Part shown: positions 16,054-24,126 of the stretch, piece by piece | Layout of the letters: every line of letters starts with the position of its first letter | Numbering within the stretch: position 1 is the stretch's first letter | Source of the DNA: a bacterium | GTDB lineage: Bacteria; Bacillota; Clostridia; Oscillospirales; Oscillospiraceae | NCBI GenBank assembly: GCA_004560375.1 | Contig: SFVC01000007.1 | Span: forward strand, 1 to 64,000 | Reading direction: 5' to 3' | DNA length: 64,000 nt | Notes under the pieces: generated by a model | The model's input: only the letters and a program-made list of their open reading frames with translations | What the model was told of the DNA's origin: nothing | The model's database searches: none | Program-made: the position numbers and the translations under genes

Positions 16054-18294
16054 ATGAAAGTCATCCATCTGATCAGCGGCGGGGACACCGGCGGGGCCAA
16101 AACCCACATCCACACCCTGCTCCAGCGGCTGAACCGGCACATCCAGGCAGACATGGTTTGCTTCACGGGCGGGCCCTTCACCCAGGAGGCCCGGGCGCTG
16201 GGCATCCATACCGACGTGCTCACCGGAAGCCCTCCTGCCGTGCTGAAGGCCCTCCGGGACAAGATCCGCCAGGGGGGCTACGACCTGATCCACTGTCACG
16301 GCTCCCGGGGCAACCTGATGGGGGCCCTGCTGAAGCGCTCCACCGGCCTGCCCCTGGTCACCACCGTCCACTCCGATCCTAAGATCGACTACATGGGCCG
16401 CCCCCTGGCCGCCCTCACCTTCGGCACCCTCAACGGCTGGGCTCTGCGGCGTATCCCCAACCACATCGGCGTGTCCCAGCCCATGGTGGATCTGCTCATC
16501 GACCGGGGCTACGACCCCCAGGCCGTGTTTGACATACCCAACGGCCTGGATTTCTCCAACCCCACCTCCAAGCTGACCCGGGCGGAGTACCTGACCTCCC
16601 TGGGGCTGGACTGGCCCCAGGACGCTGTGATCGCCGGCATCGCCGCCCGCCTGAACCCGGTGAAGGACATCGCCACCCTGCTGCGGGGCTTCGCCCTGGC
16701 CCATCGGGAGCAACCCAGCCTGCGCCTCATCATCGCCGGGGAGGGGGAGGAGGACTCCGCGCTCCGCCAGCTGGCTCAAGAGCTGGGGGTGGCGGACGCG
16801 GTGTGCTTCGCCGGCTGGGTGGAGGACACCGACAGCTTCTACCACGCCATCGACATCAACACCCTCACCTCCCTGTCCGAGGGCTTCCCCTACTCCCTGC
16901 CCGAGGGGGCCCGGTTCGCCCTGCCCACCGTGGCCACCAACGTGGGGGGCGTGCCCGCCCTCATCAAGCACAACGTCACCGGCCTGCTGTTCCAGCCCCG
17001 GGATCGCGAAACCCTGGGCCGCCATCTGGCGGATCTGGCCGCCAACTCCGCCCTGCGCCGCCGGCTGGGGGACAAGCTGCTGGAAAGGGCCCGGGAGGAG
17101 TACTCCATCGAGCACACCGTCCGGCGGCAGCTGGAGATCTATGAGACCATCCTCCGCCGGAGGGATCGGGCCGGCGGTCGCAAGCGGGACGGTGTGATCC
17201 TCTGCGGGGCCTACGGCCAGAACAACGCCGGGGACGAGGCGGTGCTGAAGGCGCTGGTGGCGGAACTGCGCTCCATCGACCCGGATATGCCCCTGTGGGT
17301 CATGACCCGGAAGCCCAGGGCCACCCGGCGGATCCACCGGGTGGGGGCTATCTACACTTTCCACTTCCCCGCCTTCTGCCGCCGTATGTCCAAGTCCGTG
17401 CTGTACGCCAACGGCGGCGGCTCCCTGATCCAGGACGTGACCAGCCACCGCTCCCTGTGGTTTTATCTGTTTACCCTGGCCGCCGCCAAGCGGCTGGGCT
17501 GCCGGGTGATGATGTATGGCTGCGGCATCGGCCCCATCCAGTCCCCCCGGAACCGGAAGCGGGCGGGCCGGATCATCAACCGGAACGTGGACGCCATCAC
17601 CCTGCGGGATTGCGCCTCCCTGGACGAGCTGGCCGCCCTGGGGGTGGATCGGCCCCGGATCCAGGTGGCCGCCGATCCCGCCGTCTCCCTGCCCGCCGCC
17701 CCGGCGGAGGAGGCGGAGGCCGTGCTGGAGCAGGCGGGCCTGCGCCCCCAGGAGGGCCAGCGGTATCTGGGCGTCACCGTCCGGCCCTGGCCCGGCTTTG
17801 AGGACAAGCTGTCCGCCTTTGCCCAGGCCATCGACTACGCCTATGAGGTGCACGGCCTGCTGCCCGTCTTTCTCCCCATCGAGGGCAGGCTGGACGTGGC
17901 GGCGGCAAAGCAGGTGGCCGCCCGGCTCCAAAAGGCCCCCGCCACCGTCCTGCCCCCCTGCGCCAGCTCCGAGCTGACCAGCGCCCTGTCCGCCCGAATG
18001 GACGTGGCATTGTCCATGCGGCTCCACGCGCTGATCTTCGCCGCCGCCCGGGGGGTGCCCCTGGTGGGGGTGGTGTACGATCCCAAAGTCAGCGCCTTCC
18101 TGGAGCGGGTGGAACAGGATCTCTTCGTTCCCCTGGAGGATCTCACCGCCCAGGGGCTGTGCGCCCTGCTGGACGCCGCCGAGGCCCGCACCCGGGATCG
18201 GGCCGCCCTGTCCGCCAAAACCGCCCGCCTGGTGGAGCTGGAGCAGATCAACCGGGAGCAGGCCGCCCAGCTTTTGGAGGGAAACACCCCATGA
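16054..18294 (+). CDS. csaB: Glycosyltransferase (GT4) fused to polysaccharide pyruvyl transferase CsaB
   Basis: 746 residues in two enzymes. Residues 1-370 form a GT-B glycosyltransferase of family 4: HLISGGDTGGAKTHIHTLL at the N-terminus, IAGIAARLNPVKD in the middle, and the E-x7-E element in SEGFPYSLPEG. Residues about 378-746 form a CsaB-type pyruvyl transferase starting ILCGAYGQNNAGDEAVL and containing YANGGGSLIQD, MYGCGIGPI and DVALSMRLHALIFA. It would add a sugar and a ketal pyruvate to a cell-wall polysaccharide at the inner membrane face. Pyruvylated secondary polymers are the ligand of SLH domains, and an SLH protein is encoded at 50.9 kb. The start at 16054 has TTGGAGGTC upstream; the stop overlaps the next start (ATGA). 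Confidence 0.92.
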   Translation: MKVIHLISGGDTGGAKTHIHTLLQRLNRHIQADMVCFTGGPFTQEARALGIHTDVLTGSPPAVLKALRDKIRQGGYDLIHCHGSRGNLMGALLKRSTGLPLVTTVHSDPKIDYMGRPLAALTFGTLNGWALRRIPNHIGVSQPMVDLLIDRGYDPQAVFDIPNGLDFSNPTSKLTRAEYLTSLGLDWPQDAVIAGIAARLNPVKDIATLLRGFALAHREQPSLRLIIAGEGEEDSALRQLAQELGVADAVCFAGWVEDTDSFYHAIDINTLTSLSEGFPYSLPEGARFALPTVATNVGGVPALIKHNVTGLLFQPRDRETLGRHLADLAANSALRRRLGDKLLERAREEYSIEHTVRRQLEIYETILRRRDRAGGRKRDGVILCGAYGQNNAGDEAVLKALVAELRSIDPDMPLWVMTRKPRATRRIHRVGAIYTFHFPAFCRRMSKSVLYANGGGSLIQDVTSHRSLWFYLFTLAAAKRLGCRVMMYGCGIGPIQSPRNRKRAGRIINRNVDAITLRDCASLDELAALGVDRPRIQVAADPAVSLPAAPAEEAEAVLEQAGLRPQEGQRYLGVTVRPWPGFEDKLSAFAQAIDYAYEVHGLLPVFLPIEGRLDVAAAKQVAARLQKAPATVLPPCASSELTSALSARMDVALSMRLHALIFAAARGVPLVGVVYDPKVSAFLERVEQDLFVPLEDLTAQGLCALLDAAEARTRDRAALSAKTARLVELEQINREQAAQLLEGNTP

Positions 18295-19370
18295 AACAGA
18301 TTTTATGCCTCTCTTACACCCCCTGGCGGGCCCGGCCCAACCGCACCCAGCAGCTGCTGGCCCGGCTGGGCGACGCGAAGATTCTCTTTATCGAGCCCCC
18401 GCCCCCCAAGGGCGCCCCCAAACCGGAGCAGGGCCGCCGGGTGCGGAGCCACATCACCGCCTATACCCTGCCCGTCCCCCTGCCCGGGCCCAGGGAGCAG
18501 TCCATGTTCGCCCGCAGGCGGCTGGATCGGGCCACGGACTTCCTCCAGACGCTCATGTCCAAACATCACTTCCAGGAGCCCGTGCTGTGGTGCACCGCCC
18601 CCGTCCACGCCCAGTTCCTGGATCGGCTGGCCTACCGGGGGGCGGTATACGACTGCCACCGCTTCTGGGACGAGTCCTTTCTGGAGCTGGAGAGCGACCT
18701 CACCCGCCACGCCGAGGTGGTGTTCGCCGCCTCTTTTGGGCTGATCAAGCGGCTGTCCCCCTGCAATGACAACATCGCTCTGCTGCCCAACGGGGTGAAT
18801 CCCCTGCTGTTCACCCAAGGGGAGCACCCCCTCCCCCCCGCCCTGGGGGGTCTCCCCGGCCGGGTGATCTTCGGGCGGGCGGGAGGCGTCACCGGCAAGG
18901 TGGATCTGGATCCCCTGCTCTACGTTGCCCGCCGCCGCCCGGAGTGGACGTTCGTTCTCATGGGCCGGGCCACCAAACCCGCGGCCCAGCGGCTTCAAGG
19001 TCAGGACAACATCATCCTCACCGGGCCGGTGAACTCCCTGGAGATGCCCGACTGCCTGTGCCGGTGCGATGTACTGTTCGACCTGCCCCGGCTGGATCGG
19101 CTGGGCAGCGACGTGGTGCCCATCTCCATCTATGAGTACTTCGCCGCCGGAAAGCCGGTGGTCGCCGTCACCGATCCAAACGTGCCAGACCCCTACCCCC
19201 AGCTCATCCACACCGCCTACGACGGGGCCGGTTTCCTCCGGGCCTGTAAGGAGGCGCTGGAGGAGGATCCCAGCCTGTGCGCCCAGCGGCGGGCCTTCGC
19301 CCAGCAGTCCTCCTGGGCCGGGCGGGCGGCCCAGGTGGCCTCCATTTTCGAGGCCGTGGGCCTGTTTTGA
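18291..19370 (+). CDS. Glycosyltransferase (TuaH-like, GT-B fold)
   Basis: 359 residues, cytosolic. The pattern resembles teichuronic-acid type glycosyltransferases: LCLSYTPWRARPNRTQQLL at the N-terminus, VYDCHRFWDE in the middle, and a C-terminal nucleotide-sugar domain with GRVIFGRAGGVTGKVDLD and IYEYFAAGKPVVA. It would extend a wall or surface polysaccharide. It overlaps the CsaB fusion by 4 bases with GGAGGG in front, so translation is coupled and a joint pathway is likely. Donor and acceptor sugars cannot be predicted. Confidence 0.8.
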   Translation: MKQILCLSYTPWRARPNRTQQLLARLGDAKILFIEPPPPKGAPKPEQGRRVRSHITAYTLPVPLPGPREQSMFARRRLDRATDFLQTLMSKHHFQEPVLWCTAPVHAQFLDRLAYRGAVYDCHRFWDESFLELESDLTRHAEVVFAASFGLIKRLSPCNDNIALLPNGVNPLLFTQGEHPLPPALGGLPGRVIFGRAGGVTGKVDLDPLLYVARRRPEWTFVLMGRATKPAAQRLQGQDNIILTGPVNSLEMPDCLCRCDVLFDLPRLDRLGSDVVPISIYEYFAAGKPVVAVTDPNVPDPYPQLIHTAYDGAGFLRACKEALEEDPSLCAQRRAFAQQSSWAGRAAQVASIFEAVGLF

Positions 19371-19400
19371 TGGTTTCGCCATGGTTCGCCCCTCCCGCTC

Positions 19401-19448
19401 CCGGCGGATTGTATAAGCCTACGAAAATCCGCCGGCCTCTTGATTTTT
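19401..19448 (+). terminator. Terminator-like hairpin after the glycosyltransferase operon
   Basis: Ten-bp stem CCGGCGGATT/AATCCGCCGG (19401-19410 with 19426-19435), 15-base loop, then CCTCTTGATTTTT. It overlaps the -35 of the pur promoter. Confidence 0.5.
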
Positions 19449-19468
19449 CAAGAGTTTTTCGTTAAAAT
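19440..19468 (+). promoter_or_regulatory. Promoter of the purine operon
   Basis: TTGATT (19440-19445), 17 bp, TAAAAT (19463-19468). It implies a leader of about 165 bases before purE. Confidence 0.7.
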
Positions 19469-19474
19469 AGCAGT

Positions 19475-19638
19475 GAATTTCTGGGATCGAGGTGCTTGAC
19501 CATGGGGCGTTCCGTCCGTGTCCGTCCGGCTGTCCACCGCCGCGGCACCCTTGTGCCCAAATCTGCCCGCCCATCCCAAAACAGGCCCGCCCGCACCAGC
19601 GCGGCGGCCTGTTTTATTTTTCACAAGGAGGGTTTACC
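19475..19638 (+). promoter_or_regulatory. purE leader with attenuator; candidate riboregulator
   Basis: A GC-rich leader ends in an intrinsic terminator (AAAACAGGCC/GGCCTGTTTT, 19578-19587 with 19606-19615, then ATTTTT) only about 20 bases before the purE start codon. A second helix can pair CTGGGAT (near 19481-19487) with ATCCCA (19573-19578), so its 3' strand touches the 5' arm of the terminator, the layout of an ON-type riboswitch. I see no guanine, ZTP, PRPP, preQ1 or THF motif and no PurR box. Confidence 0.5.
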
Positions 19639-20136
19639 GTGAAAAAAGTCGCCGTGATCATGGGCTCCGACTCCGACTGGCCGGTAGTCAAGGGGGCCTG
19701 TGCCCAACTGGAGGAGTTCGGCATTCCCTATGAGGCCCACATACTCAGCGCCCACCGCACCCCCGCCGCCGCCGCGGACTTTGCCAAAAACGCCAGGGCC
19801 AACGGCTTCGGCGTGCTGATCTGTGCCGCGGGCATGGCCGCCCATCTGGCGGGGGCCTTCGCCGGCAACTCCACCCTGCCCGTCATCGGCATCCCCATGA
19901 GGGGTGGGGCCATGGACGGGCTGGACGCCCTGCTGGCCACCGTCCAGATGCCCAGCGGCATCCCCGTGGCGACGGTCGCCATCAACGGGGCCAAAAACGC
20001 CGCCGTGCTGGCCGCTCAGATCCTGGCTGTGTCCGACGACGGGCTGGCCGCCAAGCTGGACGGGGCCCGGGAGAGGATGGCGGCCCAGATCGCTGAGAAG
20101 GAGGCCAAATTACAGGTGGAATTAAATCAAGCATGA
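19639..20136 (+). CDS. purE: 5-(carboxyamino)imidazole ribonucleotide mutase
   Basis: 165 residues, the usual size. It makes CAIR in step 6 of purine synthesis. The GSDSDWPV motif, HILSAHRTP with the catalytic His, AAGMAAHLAG and the GIPMRGGAMDGLDALL segment are present. The start is GTG at 19639 with CAAGGAGGG upstream. purK is not in the window, so either it lies elsewhere or this enzyme works on AIR and CO2 like class II PurE; sequence reading cannot settle which. It is first in an eight-gene operon. Its last codons and stop form one arm of a 19-bp hairpin. Confidence 0.96.
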   Translation: MKKVAVIMGSDSDWPVVKGACAQLEEFGIPYEAHILSAHRTPAAAADFAKNARANGFGVLICAAGMAAHLAGAFAGNSTLPVIGIPMRGGAMDGLDALLATVQMPSGIPVATVAINGAKNAAVLAAQILAVSDDGLAAKLDGARERMAAQIAEKEAKLQVELNQA

Positions 20137-20152
20137 TTTGATTCCACCTGTA
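20111..20152 (+). other. Hairpin spanning the purE stop codon
   Basis: A 19-bp near-perfect stem (20111-20129 with 20134-20152), loop AGCA. The right arm begins with the purE TGA and runs into the family B repeat. There is no T tail, so it is more likely an RNA processing or stability element than a terminator. Confidence 0.6.
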
Positions 20153-20224
20153 GGGGAGGGGCTTGCCCCTCCCGTGGGACAGGGAGCAGATCGGCACGGC
20201 GGGAGGGGCAAGCCCCTCCCCTAC
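20150..20224 (+). repeat. MITE-like palindromic repeat, family B, copy 1
   Basis: Perfect 25-bp terminal inverted repeats (20150-20174 and 20200-20224) beginning GTAGGGGAGGGGCTTG, around a 25-bp centre. It lies between purE and purC. A related copy lies at 43091-43257. Confidence 0.88.
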
Positions 20225-20264
20225 ACAATATGATTTCACAATATCATTTATGGAGGAATTCATC

Positions 20265-20951
20265 ATGGAAAACAAACTGGTTTACACCGGCAAGACCAAG
20301 AACGTCTACGCCCTGGACAACGGCAACTACCTGCTGAAGTTCAAGGACGACTGCACCGGCAAGGACGGCGTGTTCGACCCCGGCGAGAACTCCGTGGGCC
20401 TGACCATCGAGGGCGTGGGCGACGTGAACCTGCGTATGTCCATCTACTTCTTTGAGAAGATCAACGCCGCCGGCATCCGCACCCACTACGTCTCCGCCGA
20501 TCTGGCCGACACCACCATGGAGGTGCTGCCCGCCAAGGTGTTCGGCAAGGGGCTGGAGGTCATCTGCCGCCACAAGGCGGTTGGCTCCTTCATCCGCCGG
20601 TACGGCGAGTATATCCAGGAGGGCGCCGACCTGCCCGCCTATGTGGAGACCACCTTCAAGAACGACGAGAAGGGCGACCCCCTGGTGACCAAGGACGGCC
20701 TGGTGGCCCTGGGCGTCATGACCGAGGCGCAGTACGACGACATCAAGGACATGACCCAGAAGATCACCCAGATCGTGGCTGACGACCTGAAAGCCAAGGG
20801 ACTGGTGCTCTACGACATCAAGTTCGAGTACGGCTACGACGCCGACGGCAGGGTGATGCTCATCGACGAGATCGCCTCCGGCAATATGCGGGTGTACAAG
20901 GACGGGCAGTATATCGACCCCATGACCCTGTCCAAGCTGTTCTTCGCCTGA
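20265..20951 (+). CDS. purC: Phosphoribosylaminoimidazole-succinocarboxamide synthase (SAICAR synthetase)
   Basis: 228 residues, at the normal length of bacterial PurC. It joins CAIR and aspartate with ATP. Motifs: YTGKTKNVYALDNGNYLLKF at the N-terminus, EVICRHKAVGSFIRRYG (substrate-binding region) and VLYDIKFEYG followed by LIDEIASGNMR. The N-terminus is preceded by TGGAGGAATTCATC, fixing the start at 20265; the upstream frame runs through the family B repeat and is not coding. Second gene of the purine operon, 128 bp after purE because of the inserted repeat. Confidence 0.96.
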   Translation: MENKLVYTGKTKNVYALDNGNYLLKFKDDCTGKDGVFDPGENSVGLTIEGVGDVNLRMSIYFFEKINAAGIRTHYVSADLADTTMEVLPAKVFGKGLEVICRHKAVGSFIRRYGEYIQEGADLPAYVETTFKNDEKGDPLVTKDGLVALGVMTEAQYDDIKDMTQKITQIVADDLKAKGLVLYDIKFEYGYDADGRVMLIDEIASGNMRVYKDGQYIDPMTLSKLFFA

Positions 20952-20973
20952 GGCGCGGGAGGAAACGGCATCC

Positions 20974-22395
20974 ATGGGCGGATTTTTCGGCGCGATCTCC
21001 AAGCGCGATGTAACCCTTGACATCTTTTTCGGCGTGGACTACCACTCCCACCTGGGCACACGCCGGGGCGGCATGATCCTCTACGATGAGCAGGACGGCT
21101 TCCAGCGGCAGATCCACTCCATTGAAAACACCCCCTTCCGCACCAAATTTGAGAAGGATCTCCAAAAGTTCCACGGCTGCGCCGGCATCGGCTGTATCAG
21201 CGACACCGATCCCCAGCCCCTGCTGGTGCGCTCCCATCTGGGGGTGTACGCCATCTCCACCGTGGGCATCCTCAACAACGCCGAGGAGCTGGTGGACGAC
21301 TACTTCAACGGCCACACCCGGCAGTTTATGGCCATGAGCTCCGGCAAGGTCAACTCCACCGAGCTCACCGCCGCCCTCATCAACCAGAAGGACACCCTGG
21401 TGGAGGGCATCCGGTATGCCCAGGAGGTCATCGACGGCTCGTCCACTATCCTCATCCTTACCCCCGAGGGCATCGTGGCCGCCCGGGATCGGCTGGGCCG
21501 CCTGCCGGTGCTCATCGGCCAAAACAGCGAGGGCTGCTGCGTGTCTTTCGAGTCCTTCGCCTGCACCAAGCTGGGCTACGACAATGCCTACGAACTGGGC
21601 CCCGGGGAGATCGTGCGCCTCACCGCCGGCGGCTTCGAGACCCTGGCCCCCGCCGGGGACAAGATGCGGATCTGCGCCTTTTTGTGGACGTACTACGGCT
21701 ACCCCAACTCCAACTACGAGGGGATGAACGTGGAGGTCATGCGCTGCCGCAACGGCGAGATCATGGCCCGGGCGGAAAAAGCACGGGGCTCCCTGCCCGA
21801 CGTGGACTGGGTGGCCGGGGTGCCCGATTCCGGCGTACCCCACGCCATCGGCTACGCCAACGCCAGCGGTAAACCCTTTGCCCGCCCCTTTGTGAAGTAT
21901 ACCCCCACCTGGCCCCGATCCTTCATGCCCGCCAGCCAGGCCGTCCGGGAGCAGGTGGCCAAGATGAAGCAGATCCCCGTCCCCGAGCTGATCCAGGGCA
22001 GAAAGCTGCTCTTTGTGGACGACTCCATCGTCCGGGGCACCCAGCTGCGGGAGACGGTGGAGTTCCTCTACGGCGCGGGGGCCAGGGAGGTGCATATGCG
22101 CTCCGCCTGTCCCCCCATCATGTACGGCTGCAAGTACCTGAACTTCTCCCGGAGCAACTCCTCTATGGAGCTGCTGGCCCGGAAAACCGTCCAGGAGCTG
22201 GAGGGGGACGAGGGCCAAAAGCACCTGGAGGAATACGCCGACTCCAGCACGGAGCGGGGCCAGTGTCTGCTCAAGTCCATCTGCGAGAAGCTGGGCTTTG
22301 ACTCGCTGGGCTACCAGTCCCTGGACGGCCTGCTGGAGGCCGTCGGCATCGACCGGGACAAGGTGTGCACCTACTGCTGGACCGGAAAGGAATAA
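20974..22395 (+). CDS. purF: PurF-like amidophosphoribosyltransferase lacking the glutaminase cysteine
   Basis: 473 residues. The C-terminal phosphoribosyltransferase half is well kept, with the PRPP loop LLFVDDSIVRGTQL near residue 350. The N-terminal half has the Ntn glutaminase outline but starts MGGFFGAIS where PurF enzymes start MCGIFG-like; the nucleophilic Cys is Gly. The usual HRGQ element is changed to HLGTRRGG. It may therefore take ammonia directly or from another subunit to make phosphoribosylamine. GGAGG lies just before ATG 20974 and no upstream in-frame start could add a Cys. A CxxC (CTYCW) ends the protein. It sits between purC and purM, so a purine role is very likely. Confidence 0.9.
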   Translation: MGGFFGAISKRDVTLDIFFGVDYHSHLGTRRGGMILYDEQDGFQRQIHSIENTPFRTKFEKDLQKFHGCAGIGCISDTDPQPLLVRSHLGVYAISTVGILNNAEELVDDYFNGHTRQFMAMSSGKVNSTELTAALINQKDTLVEGIRYAQEVIDGSSTILILTPEGIVAARDRLGRLPVLIGQNSEGCCVSFESFACTKLGYDNAYELGPGEIVRLTAGGFETLAPAGDKMRICAFLWTYYGYPNSNYEGMNVEVMRCRNGEIMARAEKARGSLPDVDWVAGVPDSGVPHAIGYANASGKPFARPFVKYTPTWPRSFMPASQAVREQVAKMKQIPVPELIQGRKLLFVDDSIVRGTQLRETVEFLYGAGAREVHMRSACPPIMYGCKYLNFSRSNSSMELLARKTVQELEGDEGQKHLEEYADSSTERGQCLLKSICEKLGFDSLGYQSLDGLLEAVGIDRDKVCTYCWTGKE

Positions 22396-22423
22396 TCCTT
22401 TACAATATATTCGGAGGTTCAAT

Positions 22424-23467
22424 ATGGAAAACTCCCATTCCGCATCCTATGCCGCCGCCGGGGTGGACGTCACCGCCGGCTATGAGGCGGTTCGGCGCAT
22501 CAAGCCCATGGTGGAGTCCACCTATATCCCCGGTGTGATGGGCACGCTGGGAGGCTTTGGCGGTATGTTTGCCCCCGATCTCACCGGGATGAAGAAGCCG
22601 GTGCTGGTATCCGGCACCGACGGGGTGGGCACCAAGCTGAAGATCGCCTTTTTGATGGACAAGCACGACACCGTGGGCATCGACTGCGTGGCCATGTGCG
22701 TCAACGACATCGTGTGCGGCGGGGCCGCTCCTCTGTTTTTCCTGGATTATATCGCCTGCGGCAAAAACGAGCCCGGGCGTATCGCCCAGATCGTGGCGGG
22801 CATCACCGAAGGCTGCCGTCAGGCCCAGTGTGCCCTGGTGGGGGGCGAGACAGCGGAAATGCCCGGTTTTTACCCGGTGGATGAGTACGATCTGGCGGGC
22901 TTTTCCGTGGGGATCGTGGACGAGGAGAAGATCATCGACGGCAAAAAGCTGGCCCAAGGGGACGCGCTTCTCGGCCTGGCCTCCTCCGGCGTCCACTCCA
23001 ATGGGTTCTCCCTGGTACGCAAGGTGCTCCACATTGAGCACGCCGACCTCCACACCCCCCTGGACGAGCTGGGGGGCCGCGGGCTGGGCGAGACGCTGCT
23101 CACCCCCACCAGGATCTACGTCAAGGCGGTGAAAGCCCTGCTGGCCGCCGGGGTGAACATCCACGCCGTCAGCCACATTACCGGCGGCGGCTTCTATGAA
23201 AACGTGCCCCGGATGATGACGAACGGGCTCACCGCCCGGATCCAACTGGGCGCCTTCCCTTGCCCGCCCATCTTCGGCCTCATTCAACGTATGGGGAGCA
23301 TCCCGGAGCGAGATATGTACAATACCTTCAACATGGGCATCGGCATGGTGCTGGCGGTTCCCGAGGCCCAGGCGGAGCAGGCCCTGTCCCTCCTGAAGGA
23401 GGCCGGGGAGGAGGCCTATCGGATTGGCCAGGTCATCCCCGGCGACGGAGGCGTGGAGCTGGTATGA
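22424..23467 (+). CDS. purM: Phosphoribosylformylglycinamidine cyclo-ligase (AIR synthetase)
   Basis: 347 residues, the typical length. It closes the imidazole ring of AIR using ATP. Motifs: YAAAGVDVTAGYEAV at the N-terminus, VSGTDGVGTKLKIA (the family P-loop-like stretch), CALVGGETAEMPG and ITGGGFYENVPRM. The start at 22424 has TCGGAGGTTC upstream. The stop overlaps the purN start (ATGA at 23464-23467), implying translational coupling. Confidence 0.97.
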   Translation: MENSHSASYAAAGVDVTAGYEAVRRIKPMVESTYIPGVMGTLGGFGGMFAPDLTGMKKPVLVSGTDGVGTKLKIAFLMDKHDTVGIDCVAMCVNDIVCGGAAPLFFLDYIACGKNEPGRIAQIVAGITEGCRQAQCALVGGETAEMPGFYPVDEYDLAGFSVGIVDEEKIIDGKKLAQGDALLGLASSGVHSNGFSLVRKVLHIEHADLHTPLDELGGRGLGETLLTPTRIYVKAVKALLAAGVNIHAVSHITGGGFYENVPRMMTNGLTARIQLGAFPCPPIFGLIQRMGSIPERDMYNTFNMGIGMVLAVPEAQAEQALSLLKEAGEEAYRIGQVIPGDGGVELV

Positions 23468-24126
23468 GCGTCAAGCGCATCGCCGTGCTGGTGTCCGGCG
23501 GGGGCACCAACCTCCAGGCCCTCATCGACGCCCAGGCCCGGGGGGAGATCGTCAACGGGGAAATCGCCGCCGTCATCGCCTCCAAGCCCGGGGCCTATGC
23601 CCTGGAGCGGGCCGCCAGGGCGGGCATACCCGGCTATGTGGTGGCCCGGAAGGACTACGCCAGCAATCAGGCCATGACCCTCGCCCTGGTGGACAAGCTC
23701 AAGTCGCTGGACATCGACCTGGTGGTGCTGGCGGGGTTCATGGTGATTCTCACCGGGGAAATGGTGAGCGCCTACCCCAACGCCATCCTGAACGTCCACC
23801 CCGCCCTCATCCCCTCCTTCTGCGGGGAGGGGTACTATGGCCTCCACGTCCATGAGCGGGCGCTGGAATACGGGGTGAAGGTGTCCGGCGCCACCGTCCA
23901 TTTCGTCAGCGAGGAGTGCGACGGCGGGCCCATCGTGCTGCAAAAGGCGGTGGCCGTGGAGGAGAACGACACCCCGGAGAGCCTTCAGCGCCGGATCATG
24001 GAGCAGGCGGAGTGGGTGATTCTGCCCCGGGCGGTGTCCCTGTTCTGCCAGGGACGCTTGAAGGTGGAGGGCCGGACAGTCCGGATCTTGAAGCCGCTGA
24101 ATTTATCAAAGGAGTGTCTGCAATGA
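23464..24126 (+). CDS. purN: Phosphoribosylglycinamide formyltransferase
   Basis: 220 residues. It transfers a formyl group from 10-formyl-THF to GAR. Motifs: RIAVLVSGGGTNLQAL at the N-terminus, ILNVHPALIPSF with the catalytic Asn and His, VSGATVHFV, and ECDGGPIVLQ with the catalytic Asp. The start at 23464 is set by the ATGA overlap with purM and by the family N-terminus. It also overlaps the next gene by ATGA. Confidence 0.97.
   Translation: MSVKRIAVLVSGGGTNLQALIDAQARGEIVNGEIAAVIASKPGAYALERAARAGIPGYVVARKDYASNQAMTLALVDKLKSLDIDLVVLAGFMVILTGEMVSAYPNAILNVHPALIPSFCGEGYYGLHVHERALEYGVKVSGATVHFVSEECDGGPIVLQKAVAVEENDTPESLQRRIMEQAEWVILPRAVSLFCQGRLKVEGRTVRILKPLNLSKECLQ

Noticed and set aside
16048..18027. 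659-codon open frame on the minus strand
   Set aside because: Antisense to the glycosyltransferase-CsaB fusion. Composition is that of a shadow.
19475..19638. ZTP, guanine or PRPP riboswitch in the purE leader
   Set aside because: Looked for because of the gene content. The conserved aptamer sequences of these classes are not seen, so only an unnamed regulator is proposed.
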